DNA from: Dehalococcoidia bacterium
Lineage (GTDB): Bacteria > Chloroflexota > Dehalococcoidia > Bin125
Length of the DNA: 42,342 nt
Assembly: GCA_022825265.1 (NCBI GenBank)
Contig: JAJDXE010000004.1
Location: forward strand, 1-42,342
Reading direction: 5' to 3'
The translations under genes and the position numbers were made by a program. Under the pieces are notes generated by a model, which was given only the letters and a program-made list of their open reading frames with translations, was not told where the DNA came from and did not search any database. Below are positions 8,017-16,856 of the stretch, in pieces (positions within the stretch are counted from its first letter, which is position 1; every line of letters begins with the position of its first letter).

Positions 8017-9282
8017 GTGAGCCAGCGCCCGACCTTCGCCCGGCCGCCGCTGCGCAGCCTGTTCGGGATCCGCGACTACCGCGTGCTCTGGGTCGCGGCG
8101 CTCTGCATGATCATCGCCCAGCAGATTCGCTTCATTGCGATCCCGCAGTGGTTCCTCGATCAGACCGGTGCCGAGTCGTTCACCGAGGTCGCGATCATCG
8201 GTGCGGTGCAACTGCCAATCCAGGCATTCGGCGTGCTCTACGGAGGCGTCCTGGCCGACCGCTTTGACCGGCGCTGGTTGATGGCCGGGGCAAACGCCAG
8301 TGTCCTCGCGATCCTCGTGGCGGTCGCGACAGCGGCAACGCTTGATCTGCTCGAGTTCTGGATGGCCTGGGTCGCGCTCGGTGCGCTCGGCGGTCTGGCG
8401 ACCTTTGTCGCGCCGGCCCGGGCAACGATCACGCCTCGCGTCGTGCCTCCGCGCTACTTGAGCGCCGCGGTCACCTTGGACACCAGCACCCAGATGACCG
8501 GCTGGATCCTGGGCGGACTGATCGTGACAGCCCTCGCCGTCGGACTCGACGCCGTCGGCATGCTCTGGGTCGCGGCCGGATTCGCCGTCGTCTCCGCCAT
8601 CATGCCCGCGCTGATCAAGACCTCTGCCCGCGCCGTCTCCGAGCGCCAGTCGACCATCCGCATGGTGATCGAGGGAACCCGCTACGTCGTCCGACACCCA
8701 ATTCTGCCGGGGCTGTTCATCCTCGACTGGGGGATCACTGTGATCTCCTACTACCGCGAGATCCTGCCGCTGCTCGCGACTGGCCTGTTCATGGCCGGCG
8801 TCGGCGCGGCGGGCGCGTTGGGGACCGTCAACGCCGTCGGTTCGGCCTGCGGCATGATGCTGGCGCTCTTCCTGGTCAACTATCGAGCCAAGGGGATCAT
8901 GGTGCTGGCGGCCTCAGCCGCCTACGCAGCGCTGCTGTTCGCTCTCGGCGCCGCGCCCTGGCTCTGGGTCGGGATGATCGTGATCGCCATGCTTGGAGCC
9001 GCCGACGCCGTCACCGTCGCCGTCCGGCAAGTTACCGTCCACCTGACCACGCCCGACGAGATGCGCGGCCGTGCCTTCTCCGTCATGGTGCTGATGGCGC
9101 AGACCGCCAACAACCTGGGCATCATCTGGGTCGGATTCTGGGGCGACGAAATCGGCGTCGACAACACATACTTCCTCGGCGGCGCGATCGGACTCGGCGC
9201 GACCCTCCTGATCGGCCTGCTCTGGCGCTCGATCAGCCGCTACCGAGCTCCCGATCACGCGCCAGATACGCTCGTGAACTGA
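8017..9282 (+). CDS. MFS transporter, EntS/MFS_3-like exporter
   Basis: 421-residue integral membrane protein with about 12 hydrophobic segments. The first begins RDYRVLWVAALCMIIAQQ, and the conserved cytoplasmic loop GGVLADRFDRRWLM marks the major facilitator fold. The C-terminal half repeats the pattern (TPDEMRGRAFSVMVLMAQ). It resembles drug/siderophore exporters of the EntS-type branch. The start is GTG 8017; no clear Shine-Dalgarno is seen. It is followed 25 bases later by an unrelated DUF2461 gene. The substrate is unknown. Confidence 0.85.
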   Translation: MSQRPTFARPPLRSLFGIRDYRVLWVAALCMIIAQQIRFIAIPQWFLDQTGAESFTEVAIIGAVQLPIQAFGVLYGGVLADRFDRRWLMAGANASVLAILVAVATAATLDLLEFWMAWVALGALGGLATFVAPARATITPRVVPPRYLSAAVTLDTSTQMTGWILGGLIVTALAVGLDAVGMLWVAAGFAVVSAIMPALIKTSARAVSERQSTIRMVIEGTRYVVRHPILPGLFILDWGITVISYYREILPLLATGLFMAGVGAAGALGTVNAVGSACGMMLALFLVNYRAKGIMVLAASAAYAALLFALGAAPWLWVGMIVIAMLGAADAVTVAVRQVTVHLTTPDEMRGRAFSVMVLMAQTANNLGIIWVGFWGDEIGVDNTYFLGGAIGLGATLLIGLLWRSISRYRAPDHAPDTLVN

Positions 9283-9307
9283 GAGGCGTAACGGAAAAGG
9301 GACAGTC

Positions 9308-9988
9308 ATGGTCTTCAGCGAGCAGTTGTTTGAGTTCCTCGTCGAACTCGCGACCCACAACGATCGCGAGTGGTTCAACAAGCGCAAGGACCTCTACGAG
9401 TCCGTGCTGCGCGAGCCGGCGTTGGAGTACATCCGCCAGATTTCAGGTCCGTTGGCCGACATCTCGCCGCATATGCGGGCGTCGGACCGCAAGCAGGGCG
9501 GCTCGCTGATGCGCATCTACCGGGATGTCCGCTTCTCCAAGGACAAGTCGCCTTACAAGACCAACGTCGGCATCCAGTTCCGCCACGAGTCGGGCAAAGA
9601 CGTGCACGCCCCCGGCTACTACCTCCACATCGCAGCGGACGACTGCTTCATCGGCGTTGGCAGCTACATGCCCGACCGCGACGCGCTGGCCGCCTACCGC
9701 CGCGCCATCGACGAGCGCCCCCGCGAGTGGCTGGAACTGAAGAAACTCACCGAGTCCGACGACTGGGAGCTGGGCGGGCACGGAGACAGCCTCAAGCGTC
9801 CGCCCCGCGGTTACACCGCCGACCATCCTCTGATCGAAGACATCAAGCGCAAACACTTCATCATTACCCACTACGTCGACATCGAGGACGTCACCGCGCC
9901 CGATTTCGTCGACTACTCAATCGAACGCTTCAAAGAGTCGAGGGAGTGGATGGCCTTCCTGACCAAGGCAATCGGCTTGCCCTTCTAG
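9308..9988 (+). CDS. DUF2461 (TIGR02453) family protein
   Basis: 226 residues, normal length for the TIGR02453/DUF2461 family. Recognisable blocks are ATHNDREWFNKRKDLYE near the start, GGSLMRIYRDVRFSKDKSPYKTN and GYYLHIAADDCFIGVG in the middle, and RPPRGYTADHPLIEDIKRKH later. The biochemical function of the family is not established. A GGAAAAGGG element lies before the ATG. It follows the MFS gene on the same strand and may be co-transcribed with it. Confidence 0.88.
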   Translation: MVFSEQLFEFLVELATHNDREWFNKRKDLYESVLREPALEYIRQISGPLADISPHMRASDRKQGGSLMRIYRDVRFSKDKSPYKTNVGIQFRHESGKDVHAPGYYLHIAADDCFIGVGSYMPDRDALAAYRRAIDERPREWLELKKLTESDDWELGGHGDSLKRPPRGYTADHPLIEDIKRKHFIITHYVDIEDVTAPDFVDYSIERFKESREWMAFLTKAIGLPF

Positions 9989-10081
9989 AACAACCATCCC
10001 CTATGGGGGGAGCACCTGGACCGTCTCTATCCTGCGACTCACCCGTATTGAGCTGACTAACGAGATATCGAGGAGGACGCG

Positions 10082-10567
10082 ATGACCCAGCAGACGCCTG
10101 AACGGAATATGCCCCCCGTAGCCCCTGCCCTCGAGGGGGATCCAGTCAGCCCTCCCGATGACGCCCGCTTCGTGATCAAGCCGACCTCGGAGATTCCGGT
10201 CAGCGTCGGACGCAACATCCACTCGCGGCGGATGTTCACGACCGCCGAGGGCCGCTTCGAGAGCTCGTTCCAGTTCGTGCTCTACAACGTCCTGCCCGTC
10301 GGCGAGACCAACGTGCGGCACATCCACGAGGACATCGAGAAGGTCTACTACTTCCTCAAAGGCAACGCCGAGATCGACTGCGGGCCCTGGCGCACGACAG
10401 CGACGGCCGGCGACTTCCTCTTCTTCCCCGCCGACATCGCGCACCAGATCTACAGCCAGGGCCCCGAAGATTTGGAGTTCATCGTCTGTGCCGCCCAGAC
10501 GACCGGCGAGGCTCGCGGGATGTCGGACGGTGGACTGTTGGAATCGGACAGCGGGGATGACGACTGA
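10082..10567 (+). CDS. Cupin domain protein
   Basis: 161-residue single-domain cupin. The metal-binding cupin motif 1 is RHIHEDIEKVYYFLKGNAEI (about residues 79-98) with paired His and Glu, and motif 2 is AGDFLFFPADIAHQI with the last His. The tail is acidic and disordered. The ATG has GGAGGA 4-9 bases upstream. Its stop overlaps the start of the Ldh_2-family dehydrogenase (TGATG), so the two are probably translationally coupled. Candidate roles are an isomerase or dioxygenase acting on a carboxylate that the dehydrogenase also handles; this is inference. Confidence 0.85.
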   Translation: MTQQTPERNMPPVAPALEGDPVSPPDDARFVIKPTSEIPVSVGRNIHSRRMFTTAEGRFESSFQFVLYNVLPVGETNVRHIHEDIEKVYYFLKGNAEIDCGPWRTTATAGDFLFFPADIAHQIYSQGPEDLEFIVCAAQTTGEARGMSDGGLLESDSGDDD

Positions 10568-11619
10568 TGGCCGACCAGGATGCGACCGAAGTCGTCCCGC
10601 TCGAACCGCTGCGCGAGTTCGGCAAGAAGGTCTACGAAGCCTGCGGCGTACCCTCCGAGGACGCCGAGTTCACCGTCGAGATTCAGCTGACCGCCGACTT
10701 GCGCGGGGTGGACACGCACGGCTTTCAGCGGCTCGGCTGGTATGCCGGACACCTGCAGGCGGGACGCTACAATCCAACGCCGAGTCTTGAGGTGTTGAAA
10801 GAGACGCCGGTCTCGCACGTCGTCGATGGCGACGGTGGGATCGGCCAACTGATCGTCGCGCGGACGATGGAGCGCACGATCGCCAAAGCGAAAGAAACTG
10901 GTCTCGCGCTCGGCACGCTGCGCAACAGCAACGACTGGGGCATGGGCGCGTTCTACCCGATGATGGCCGCCGCCGAGGGCTTTGTCTCGTTCTGCACGAC
11001 GACGAGTGTCCCGAACATCGCGCCGTTCGGCTCACGAACCCGCATGAGCGGCAACAATCCGATGGCGTTCGCCGCCCCGCGAGCGTCGGGACCTCCGGTG
11101 GTGCTCGACATGGCCTTGACGCCGGTCGCACTGGGCAAAGTGATGCGAGCCCGAGCGGAGGGTCGAGAGATCCCGGAGGAATGGGGCTTCCTCGACATTG
11201 AGGGTCTCCCAACGACCGATCCGGATGCGGCAATGTCGGGCATCATCCCCGCGTTGGGCGCGGTCGCGGCCTACAAGGGCGTGGGTCTGAGCATGTTCAT
11301 GAACCTGCTCGCCGGCGCGCTGCCGGGCGGCTACCACTCCAAGGACGTCAACATCGGCAAGCGCGGACAGTTCCTGCTCGTGATCGACCCCGAGATCTTC
11401 GGAGACGCCGACGAGTTCGCCGAGAAGGTCGATGCGATGGTCGAGCAGGTCAAGTCGGCCGATCCGCTGCCCGGCGTGGATGAAGTGTTTGCGCCCGGTG
11501 AAATCGAACAGCGCGCTTACGAGGAACGGATCGCCGCCGGTCACGTGGTCTATCCGTCATCGACCCTGCAGGATCTGAGAGACCTGTCGTCGCAGATGGG
11601 CATTCCGCTGGACGTTTAG
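10567..11619 (+). CDS. Ldh_2 family malate/lactate/ureidoglycolate-type dehydrogenase
   Basis: 350-residue NAD(P)-dependent 2-hydroxyacid dehydrogenase of the Ldh_2 fold (MDH/AllD/ComC type). The THG motif with His51 in GVDTHGFQRLGWY, the nucleotide-site segment SGNNPMAFAAP, and GLPTTDPDAAMSG followed by AAYKGVGLSMFMNLLAG are all present. The segment usually written NSNHFG reads NSNDWG (Asp123), so a residue often assigned as catalytic His in this family is missing. It may use another substrate or be impaired. It is coupled to the cupin by a one-base overlap and converges on the HNH gene with 6 bases between stops. Confidence 0.87.
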   Translation: MADQDATEVVPLEPLREFGKKVYEACGVPSEDAEFTVEIQLTADLRGVDTHGFQRLGWYAGHLQAGRYNPTPSLEVLKETPVSHVVDGDGGIGQLIVARTMERTIAKAKETGLALGTLRNSNDWGMGAFYPMMAAAEGFVSFCTTTSVPNIAPFGSRTRMSGNNPMAFAAPRASGPPVVLDMALTPVALGKVMRARAEGREIPEEWGFLDIEGLPTTDPDAAMSGIIPALGAVAAYKGVGLSMFMNLLAGALPGGYHSKDVNIGKRGQFLLVIDPEIFGDADEFAEKVDAMVEQVKSADPLPGVDEVFAPGEIEQRAYEERIAAGHVVYPSSTLQDLRDLSSQMGIPLDV

Positions 11620-11625
11620 CAGCGT

Positions 11626-12645
11626 TCACTCCTCGCAGACGACGCCGTCGCTGTCTCCATCGCGGGCTGATGGCACGGTCTCTTTCGGGAAACCTCGCCC
11701 GTCGCCCTTTGAGCCAACCCGCCGCTCGACGCCGGCAGCCTCCGCTTCGTCGCAAGATGCGTAGACGCCCTCCGGCGTTTCGGCGGCGTCCGATGATTGA
11801 GCCTCTTGCTCTGGTTGTCCTTCGATCTGCACGACTGTCGGCTGTCGGTCGGGATACTCGGGCGGACGTTGGTAGCCGGGTGGACAGGTGTCGAGCATCT
11901 CTCGCAGCGCGGCGACCTCCGCGCGGTCGGCGGTCAGCGACCACTTGACCTTGACCGCGATCCAGTCGTGGGCGTACTGGCACCACGCGCTTCTGAGCGG
12001 CGGCTTCCACTCGGCCGGGTCGTCGGCGCTCTTGGTCCGGTTGCTCGACCGTGAGACAGCGGTCAGCGAGGCCACCAGATCACGATCGTTTGCGTAGGCC
12101 GACTTCTGCTCGGGAGTCCAGCGCGCTGCGCCCGAGAGGTGGGCTTCTGCCAGCGGCACCATGTGGTCGATATCGAGATCGGATGGGTTGTTGAACACAT
12201 CGTCGTCGTACCAGGAGCGCCAGATGCCGTCGAGCGGTCGACAGTCCTGATCGACTTCCGAGATCGAGGCAGCTTCCGCGATCAGGACGAGTTCGCGCAC
12301 GTTGCAGCCTGGACGGTCGGTCAGGTTCCAGGTCGGATAGTCGTCGCGGTCGTAGTCGATGCCCTCATCCGACTCCGGCGCGATCGTCAGCTGACCCAAC
12401 AGTTCGGCGTGTGGATCCTCGACGGTTGCAGGCTGGGCCTTCGGCTGTTCGTCCGCCTGGTCCGGTTCGTCCTGCTGCGACTGTTCGTCCGCTTCGGGCG
12501 GCGGCTCAGACTGATGTGTGACTACCGGTTGAGCAGTGGTCTGTTGCTGTTGCGGAGCGTCCGGGTCCGGACTGCCGAAAATGCCGGCCAGAATTGCGAT
12601 CAAGACGATCGCGGCCAGACCGATGCCGATGGTTCGCCGACTCAT
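11626..12645 (-). CDS. Membrane-anchored or secreted HNH nuclease (DUF1524-type) with C-terminal Excalibur domain
   Basis: 339 residues. Residues 5-23 are a hydrophobic anchor or signal without a lipobox Cys. Residues 25-80 are a Gln/Glu/Pro-rich linker. The nuclease core has [12 protein letters not shown] (His161) and the downstream [17 protein letters not shown], the beta-beta-alpha HNH arrangement seen in DUF1524-like extracellular nucleases. Four other Cys in the core could form disulfides. The last 45 residues, from [12 protein letters not shown] to [12 protein letters not shown], are an Excalibur Ca-binding motif typical of surface nucleases. It probably degrades DNA outside the cell. 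It is divergent from the amidohydrolase gene. Confidence 0.87.
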   Translation of the reverse strand: MSRRTIGIGLAAIVLIAILAGIFGSPDPDAPQQQQTTAQPVVTHQSEPPPEADEQSQQDEPDQADEQPKAQPATVEDPHAELLGQLTIAPESDEGIDYDRDDYPTWNLTDRPGCNVRELVLIAEAASISEVDQDCRPLDGIWRSWYDDDVFNNPSDLDIDHMVPLAEAHLSGAARWTPEQKSAYANDRDLVASLTAVSRSSNRTKSADDPAEWKPPLRSAWCQYAHDWIAVKVKWSLTADRAEVAALREMLDTCPPGYQRPPEYPDRQPTVVQIEGQPEQEAQSSDAAETPEGVYASCDEAEAAGVERRVGSKGDGRGFPKETVPSARDGDSDGVVCEE

Positions 12646-12677
12646 GGACTTCGCGCCTCATCCCCCGCACCGCCAGT

Positions 12678-12707
12678 CAGACACCAGCCTAGTCTGCGCT
12701 CTATCCT
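12678..12707 (+). promoter_or_regulatory. Possible promoter of the amidohydrolase-2 gene
   Basis: In the 89-base divergent gap, CAGACA (12678-12683), an 18-base spacer and TATCCT (12702-12707) resemble -35 and -10 elements. GAGAGGAAG follows before the ATG at 12735. A TAGTCT at 12690-12695 is an alternative -10. Confidence 0.35.
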
Positions 12708-12734
12708 GATTCCGAAGCCGAGAGGAAGTTTGTC

Positions 12735-13871
12735 ATGGTCAGCGAGATTGTTTACTCCTGCGACTCCCACGTGGTTGAGGGGCCGGAGGTCTTCGACGGA
12801 TTGGTGGAGAAGTACGGAGACCGCGCTCCGCGCGTGGTCGACGGCTGGAAGGGCCGCGAGGGGGTCTACCTGGCCTGGCCGCAGATCGATTTCGCCATGC
12901 TGGTTGGGCGCCTGGGGATCGCCGGAGCGAACCTCAACCTGCCCGAGACCAAGGAGAAGATGCAGCGCGGCTGGGACCTGATCAACCCCGGCGTCAAGGA
13001 CCCTGTGGCCCGCCTGACCGAGCAGGATCAGGACGGCGTGGTCGGCGAGGTGATGTACCCCTCGATCAACATGCTGACCTACATGGTCGACGACACGGAG
13101 GTCGTCAACGCCGTTTTCCAGCGTCACAACGACTGGATCCGCGATTACTGCTCGCATGCACCTGAGCGATTGATCGGCGTCGGCTGTCTGACCTTGCGTG
13201 ACGTGGAGACCGGCATCGCCGAGCTCGAGCGCTGCGCCAAGATGGGCATCAAGGGGCTCGCGATTCCCTGCACTGCGCCCAAGGACCTGCCTTACTCCGA
13301 CCCCTACTACGAACCCTTCTGGACCGCCGCCGAGGAAGTCGGCCTGCCGCTGACGATGCACATCTTCTGCGGCGCCGAGCCGGGCATGGGATTGCCCAAG
13401 GAGTGGGACGAGGTGGTCAGTTACACGCTTGCCCACGCCGCCGCCTGGAACACGATCTCCAACCTCGTCACCTCTGGCGTCTGCGAGCGCCACCCCGGCC
13501 TGAAGTTCGTCATGGCCGAGTGGGAGACCGGCTGGATCGCCCACACGCTCGAACGTTGGGACCACGCCTACTACCGAGCCCGCGCCGTCGACCGCACGCC
13601 CGAACTGCAGATGCTGCCCTCCGAGTACTTCCACCGCAACTTCAACGTCACCTTCGAGGACGACGCGATCGGCGTCCAGACCCGCGACGGCATCGGCGTC
13701 GACAACCTGCTCTGGGGCAACGACTATCCCCACCACGACGCGATCTGGCCCAACTCCCGCCGAATCCTCGACGAGATCATGGAAGGCGTCCCCCAGGAAG
13801 ACGTCGACAAGATGGTCTGGGGCAACGTGCAGAAGCTCTACAACATCGATCGGTCTGCATTGCCGGTGTAG
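12735..13871 (+). CDS. Amidohydrolase family 2 protein (ACMSD-like TIM barrel)
   Basis: 378-residue amidohydrolase-2 fold protein, a group that contains decarboxylases such as ACMSD and gamma-resorcylate decarboxylase as well as hydrolases. The N-terminal motif reads CDSHVVEG, in place of DxHxH. LTMHIFCG supplies a barrel His, and the C-terminal LLWGNDYPHHDAIWP carries the conserved Asp and His of the family. WETGWIAHTLERWDH is also typical. GAGAGGAAG lies before the ATG. A strong terminator follows the stop. The substrate is not predictable; a decarboxylase role is possible. Confidence 0.85.
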   Translation: MVSEIVYSCDSHVVEGPEVFDGLVEKYGDRAPRVVDGWKGREGVYLAWPQIDFAMLVGRLGIAGANLNLPETKEKMQRGWDLINPGVKDPVARLTEQDQDGVVGEVMYPSINMLTYMVDDTEVVNAVFQRHNDWIRDYCSHAPERLIGVGCLTLRDVETGIAELERCAKMGIKGLAIPCTAPKDLPYSDPYYEPFWTAAEEVGLPLTMHIFCGAEPGMGLPKEWDEVVSYTLAHAAAWNTISNLVTSGVCERHPGLKFVMAEWETGWIAHTLERWDHAYYRARAVDRTPELQMLPSEYFHRNFNVTFEDDAIGVQTRDGIGVDNLLWGNDYPHHDAIWPNSRRILDEIMEGVPQEDVDKMVWGNVQKLYNIDRSALPV

Positions 13872-13901
13872 GTGGTTCGCGACCAGAGTCAGCAGTGAAG
13901 A

Positions 13902-13927
13902 CGCCCGCACGAGAGTGCGGGCGCTTT
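13902..13927 (+). terminator. Intrinsic terminator
   Basis: CGCCCGCAC (13902-13910), loop GAGA, GTGCGGGCG (13915-13923), then CTTT. The GC-rich 9-bp stem with tetraloop lies 30 bases after the amidohydrolase-2 stop. The U-tract is short. Confidence 0.8.
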
Positions 13928-14004
13928 GCTGCTCAGGCGCCAGACCCGGCCTGGAAGGGCTCGGCGGTGGATTGCCTCTAGTCTGCGGAGTGGAGGAGTG
14001 ACCG

Positions 14005-14910
14005 ATGGCTTCGTTGCGGGAACAGGCAGGTGTGCCAACTTTTCCCGGTCTGCGGAAGGTCGTGCTGGAGACGATGCGAACGATTCCGATGCCGGTGCAT
14101 CGAACAGAGATCGGCGATGCGGTTGCCGATCGCCTCGGCCTGACGCCGGCGGAGCGCGCCGTGATGGAACCAGGCGATGGAGCTACACGGTCGTATGTGA
14201 ACTGGGTCAGTGAGTTCGCCTGCAACGATCTCAAGCACGTCGGGGTCTGCGAACAACCCTCCAGAGGTCTGTATCAGTTGACCGACCTTGGACAGACGAT
14301 CTCAAGCGATGAGGTCGAGAAGTTGCATCGAAGAAGAGTTCGCGAGTACAACGAAAAGCGAAAGAAGGCCGATGCGATCTCAGCAGATGAGAGCGATTCC
14401 TCCCATGCAGAGGTTGATGAGCACCTGGAGGACAACTGGGTCCAGCAGTTGCTCGATCGGCTGATGAACGTGACTCCCAAGGCTTTCGAGCATCTGGCCG
14501 GGGCATTGCTTCGAGCTGCGGGGTTCGACGATGTCCGGGTCACCGGTGGAAGCGGTGATGGCGGTATCGATGGCATTGGCGTGTACCGTCCATCGGGCTT
14601 GATCTCCTTTCATACGGCGTTCCAGTGCAAGCGATATCAGGGCTCGGTCGGCGCCTCTACCGTGCGAGATTTCCGCGGCTCATTCATTGGGCAGGCAGAC
14701 CGAGGAATCATCATCACGACCGGTACGTTTACCAAGTCAGCGCGAGAGGAGGCCGGTAAAGCCGGTGCTCCGCCAGTCGATTTGGTTGATGGCGAAGCGT
14801 TGAGCGATTTGCTAAAGCAGCACAGGCTTGGAGTGCGTGTCATAGAACGAACAGTTGAGGATGTCTTCATCGACGATGCCTACTTCGACCAGTTTGAGGA
14901 CTCTCAATGA
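14005..14910 (+). CDS. Mrr-family restriction endonuclease
   Basis: 301 residues. Residues 1-100 are the Mrr N-terminal winged-helix domain (GLRKVVLETMRTIP to GLYQLTDLG). Residues 105-145 form a charged linker. Residues 155-280 are the Mrr catalytic PD-(D/E)xK-like domain: Glu162 in KAFEHLAGALL, GSGDGGIDGIG with Asp189, and FQCKRYQG with Gln207 and Lys209. All expected catalytic residues are present. The family cuts modified DNA and acts in defence. The ATG is preceded by GGAGGAG, with a TAGTCT hexamer at 13979-13984 as a possible -10. It overlaps the next gene by four bases (ATGA). No methyltransferase is nearby, which fits a modification-dependent enzyme. Confidence 0.9.
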   Translation: MASLREQAGVPTFPGLRKVVLETMRTIPMPVHRTEIGDAVADRLGLTPAERAVMEPGDGATRSYVNWVSEFACNDLKHVGVCEQPSRGLYQLTDLGQTISSDEVEKLHRRRVREYNEKRKKADAISADESDSSHAEVDEHLEDNWVQQLLDRLMNVTPKAFEHLAGALLRAAGFDDVRVTGGSGDGGIDGIGVYRPSGLISFHTAFQCKRYQGSVGASTVRDFRGSFIGQADRGIIITTGTFTKSAREEAGKAGAPPVDLVDGEALSDLLKQHRLGVRVIERTVEDVFIDDAYFDQFEDSQ

Positions 14911-15683
14911 GCAACTTGCGTCCTGTTCTCTTTGATGTGCTGGTTGCGCTGATCATTCTGATTGGCGGTGGGGCGATCTTTGCTCGGATTGCCGGGGTGG
15001 CGGAGGGTGAGGCCGCGCCGGGGTGGGTCTCGATTGCTCCTCTTGTGCTGGCCATGCTGTTTCTTGGCTGGCGGACGATGCGGCGAGGCAAGCAGCGGCG
15101 CGAGCAGGAGGCGGAGCAGGCCGAACGGGGCGAGGAGCCTCGCGAGCGCGCGGGCTGGGGCGAGGTTGATCGCGTTGAAGACCCGCCGATGGACGATTAC
15201 CAGTGGCGTTCACGACTGGAGTCCTCGATTCGCAATCTCGGCCGCGATGCGTTTGAGCAGTTCACGATGCGCATCCTCGAGGCGCTGGCCATCGCCGACG
15301 CCAAGGTTGTGCGGATCGCGTTCGACGGCGCGGTGGAGTGCACCGGCGTGCGCGACGACGCTGAGCGTGCCAGCGTGTACGCCATCTGCCGGCGCTCGTT
15401 CGGCTCGCTGGGGGCCAACCAGGTGCGTGATCTGCAGGCCCTCATGGAGGGACAGGCGGATGAGGGTTTGTTCATCTCGAATGGCGAGTTCTCGTCCTCG
15501 GCGATCGACGAAGCGGACGGCGGCGACCAGCCGATTGAGCTGGTCGACGGCGAGGACTTGCTCGACCTGATGCATACGAACCGGCTGGGCCTGGTGTTTG
15601 ATGAGATCGGCCGCGTCACCGCCATCGACGAGGCGTGGTTCCGCAGCCTGGAACGGGATTTCCTGACTCGGGAGGAAGACTGA
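14907..15683 (+). CDS. Membrane-anchored, catalytically degenerate Mrr paralogue
   Basis: 258 residues. Two N-terminal membrane segments (about 7-29 and 40-56) are followed by a highly charged linker (57-95) and an Mrr-like domain (115-230). This domain lines up with the preceding protein throughout: DAFEQFTMRILEALAI with KAFEHLAGALLRAAGF, GANQVRDLQAL with GASTVRDFRGS, IELVDGEDLLDLM with VDLVDGEALSDLL, and AIDEAWFRSLE with FIDDAYFDQFE. The catalytic Asp is replaced by Glu144, the Gln by Ile160 and the Lys by Arg162, so it is probably not a nuclease. It overlaps the active Mrr gene by four bases. A role as membrane partner or regulator of the nuclease is inference. Confidence 0.8.
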   Translation: MSNLRPVLFDVLVALIILIGGGAIFARIAGVAEGEAAPGWVSIAPLVLAMLFLGWRTMRRGKQRREQEAEQAERGEEPRERAGWGEVDRVEDPPMDDYQWRSRLESSIRNLGRDAFEQFTMRILEALAIADAKVVRIAFDGAVECTGVRDDAERASVYAICRRSFGSLGANQVRDLQALMEGQADEGLFISNGEFSSSAIDEADGGDQPIELVDGEDLLDLMHTNRLGLVFDEIGRVTAIDEAWFRSLERDFLTREED

Positions 15684-15685
15684 AC

Positions 15686-16789
15686 ATGGCCGACGAGCGC
15701 ACTGTTGGAGTCCTGCCCGGCGACGACGCCGCTCCTGAGGCCGTCCACGCCTCGATGGCCGTGCTGCAGGCGATGGAGCTGCCGATCTCGTTCGAGGTCC
15801 TGCCCGATGGGGCGGAGATGGCTCGCGAGATGTCGCGCGAAGAGGGCGAGCGGCTCGTCATCGACACGGCCGAGCGCTGCGACACCGTGCTGTTCGGCTC
15901 GACCAACGGTCAGACACCCGGCGTCGGTTATTTCCGCTGGGGCAAGCAGACCTTCGCCAACGTCCGCCCGATCAAGTGGCGGCCCGGCTTCCGCTCGCCG
16001 ATGGCCCAGCCCGAGGGCATCGACTACGTCATCGTTCGAGAGAACCTTGAGGACCTCTACGCGGGGATCGAGGGCGACCTCTCGGAAGTTGCGGCCTCGG
16101 GGCTCGCCGACCGTCCGCGCTTCGGCGGCGTTTCGCGGACGCAGGTGCCGGGCGGATTCAATCACTTCGCCGAGGCCGAGGGCCGCTACGCGATCAAGTA
16201 CTTCACCCGTGCGAACGTCGAACGGGTCGCCCACTTCGCCTGCCGCCTGACCCAGCAGCGCAAGGCCGAAGGATACCCGGGCAAGCTCACCTGCTCGGCC
16301 AAGACGAACGTCCTCTCGCGCACAGACGGCTGGTTCGTCGAAATCGCCGCCGAGGTCGCCTCGGGCTACTCCGACATCGAGTTCGAGAGCTTCATCGCCG
16401 ACGACTTCGCCCGCCGCATCGTCGCCTCGCCCCACGACCTCGACGTCGTGCTCCTGCCCAACCTCTACGGGGATATCTTCTCCGACGAGGGCGCCGGCAC
16501 CATCGGCGGCCTCGGCCTCGCTCCCTCCGGCTGCTTCGGCGACGACTGGGCCTACTTTGAGTCCGTCCACGGAACCGCCCCCGACATCGCCGGCATGCAC
16601 CGGATCAACCCGACCGCGACGATGCTCTCCGCCGTCATGATGCTCCATCACCTCGGTCAACACGACCAGGCGTCCGCCCTGGAGTGCGCCATCGACACGG
16701 TCTACGAAGCGGGCGAGAGCTTGACGCCGGACCAGGGCGGCAATGCCAGTACCGAAGAGTTTGCCCAGGCAGTGATCGACGCGCTGTAG
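15686..16789 (+). CDS. Isocitrate/isopropylmalate dehydrogenase family protein
   Basis: 367-residue beta-decarboxylating dehydrogenase. The start at 15686 (MADERTVGVLPGDD) has GGAGGAAG 8-15 bases upstream and begins the first Rossmann-like strand; an open frame from 15635 only adds unrelated residues. Signatures are VRENLEDLYAGIEGDL, KTNVLSRTDGWF, the metal-site run NLYGDIFSDEGAGTIGGLG and ESVHGTAPDIAG. The residues do not settle isocitrate versus 3-isopropylmalate, tartrate or homoisocitrate. No leu genes are nearby. It lies two bases after the Mrr paralogue but is probably functionally separate. Confidence 0.85.
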   Translation: MADERTVGVLPGDDAAPEAVHASMAVLQAMELPISFEVLPDGAEMAREMSREEGERLVIDTAERCDTVLFGSTNGQTPGVGYFRWGKQTFANVRPIKWRPGFRSPMAQPEGIDYVIVRENLEDLYAGIEGDLSEVAASGLADRPRFGGVSRTQVPGGFNHFAEAEGRYAIKYFTRANVERVAHFACRLTQQRKAEGYPGKLTCSAKTNVLSRTDGWFVEIAAEVASGYSDIEFESFIADDFARRIVASPHDLDVVLLPNLYGDIFSDEGAGTIGGLGLAPSGCFGDDWAYFESVHGTAPDIAGMHRINPTATMLSAVMMLHHLGQHDQASALECAIDTVYEAGESLTPDQGGNASTEEFAQAVIDAL

Positions 16790-16815
16790 GGTTTCTCGGC
16801 TCCCGGCGAACGATT

Positions 16816-16856
16816 GCGGCCTGACCCTGTGTTCAGGTGTTCGGCGGCTTTTTTCT
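16816..16856 (+). terminator. Possible terminator after the dehydrogenase
   Basis: CCTGA/TCAGG forms a short stem (16820-16837), followed by GGCGGCTTTTTTC with a six-T run. It lies about 30 bases after the stop at 16789 and overlaps the edge of repeat copy 2. The stem is weak but the T-run is good. Confidence 0.4.

Noticed and set aside
12642..14234. 530-residue minus-strand open frame
   Set aside because: Antisense to the well-supported amidohydrolase-2 and Mrr genes, with no family sequence.
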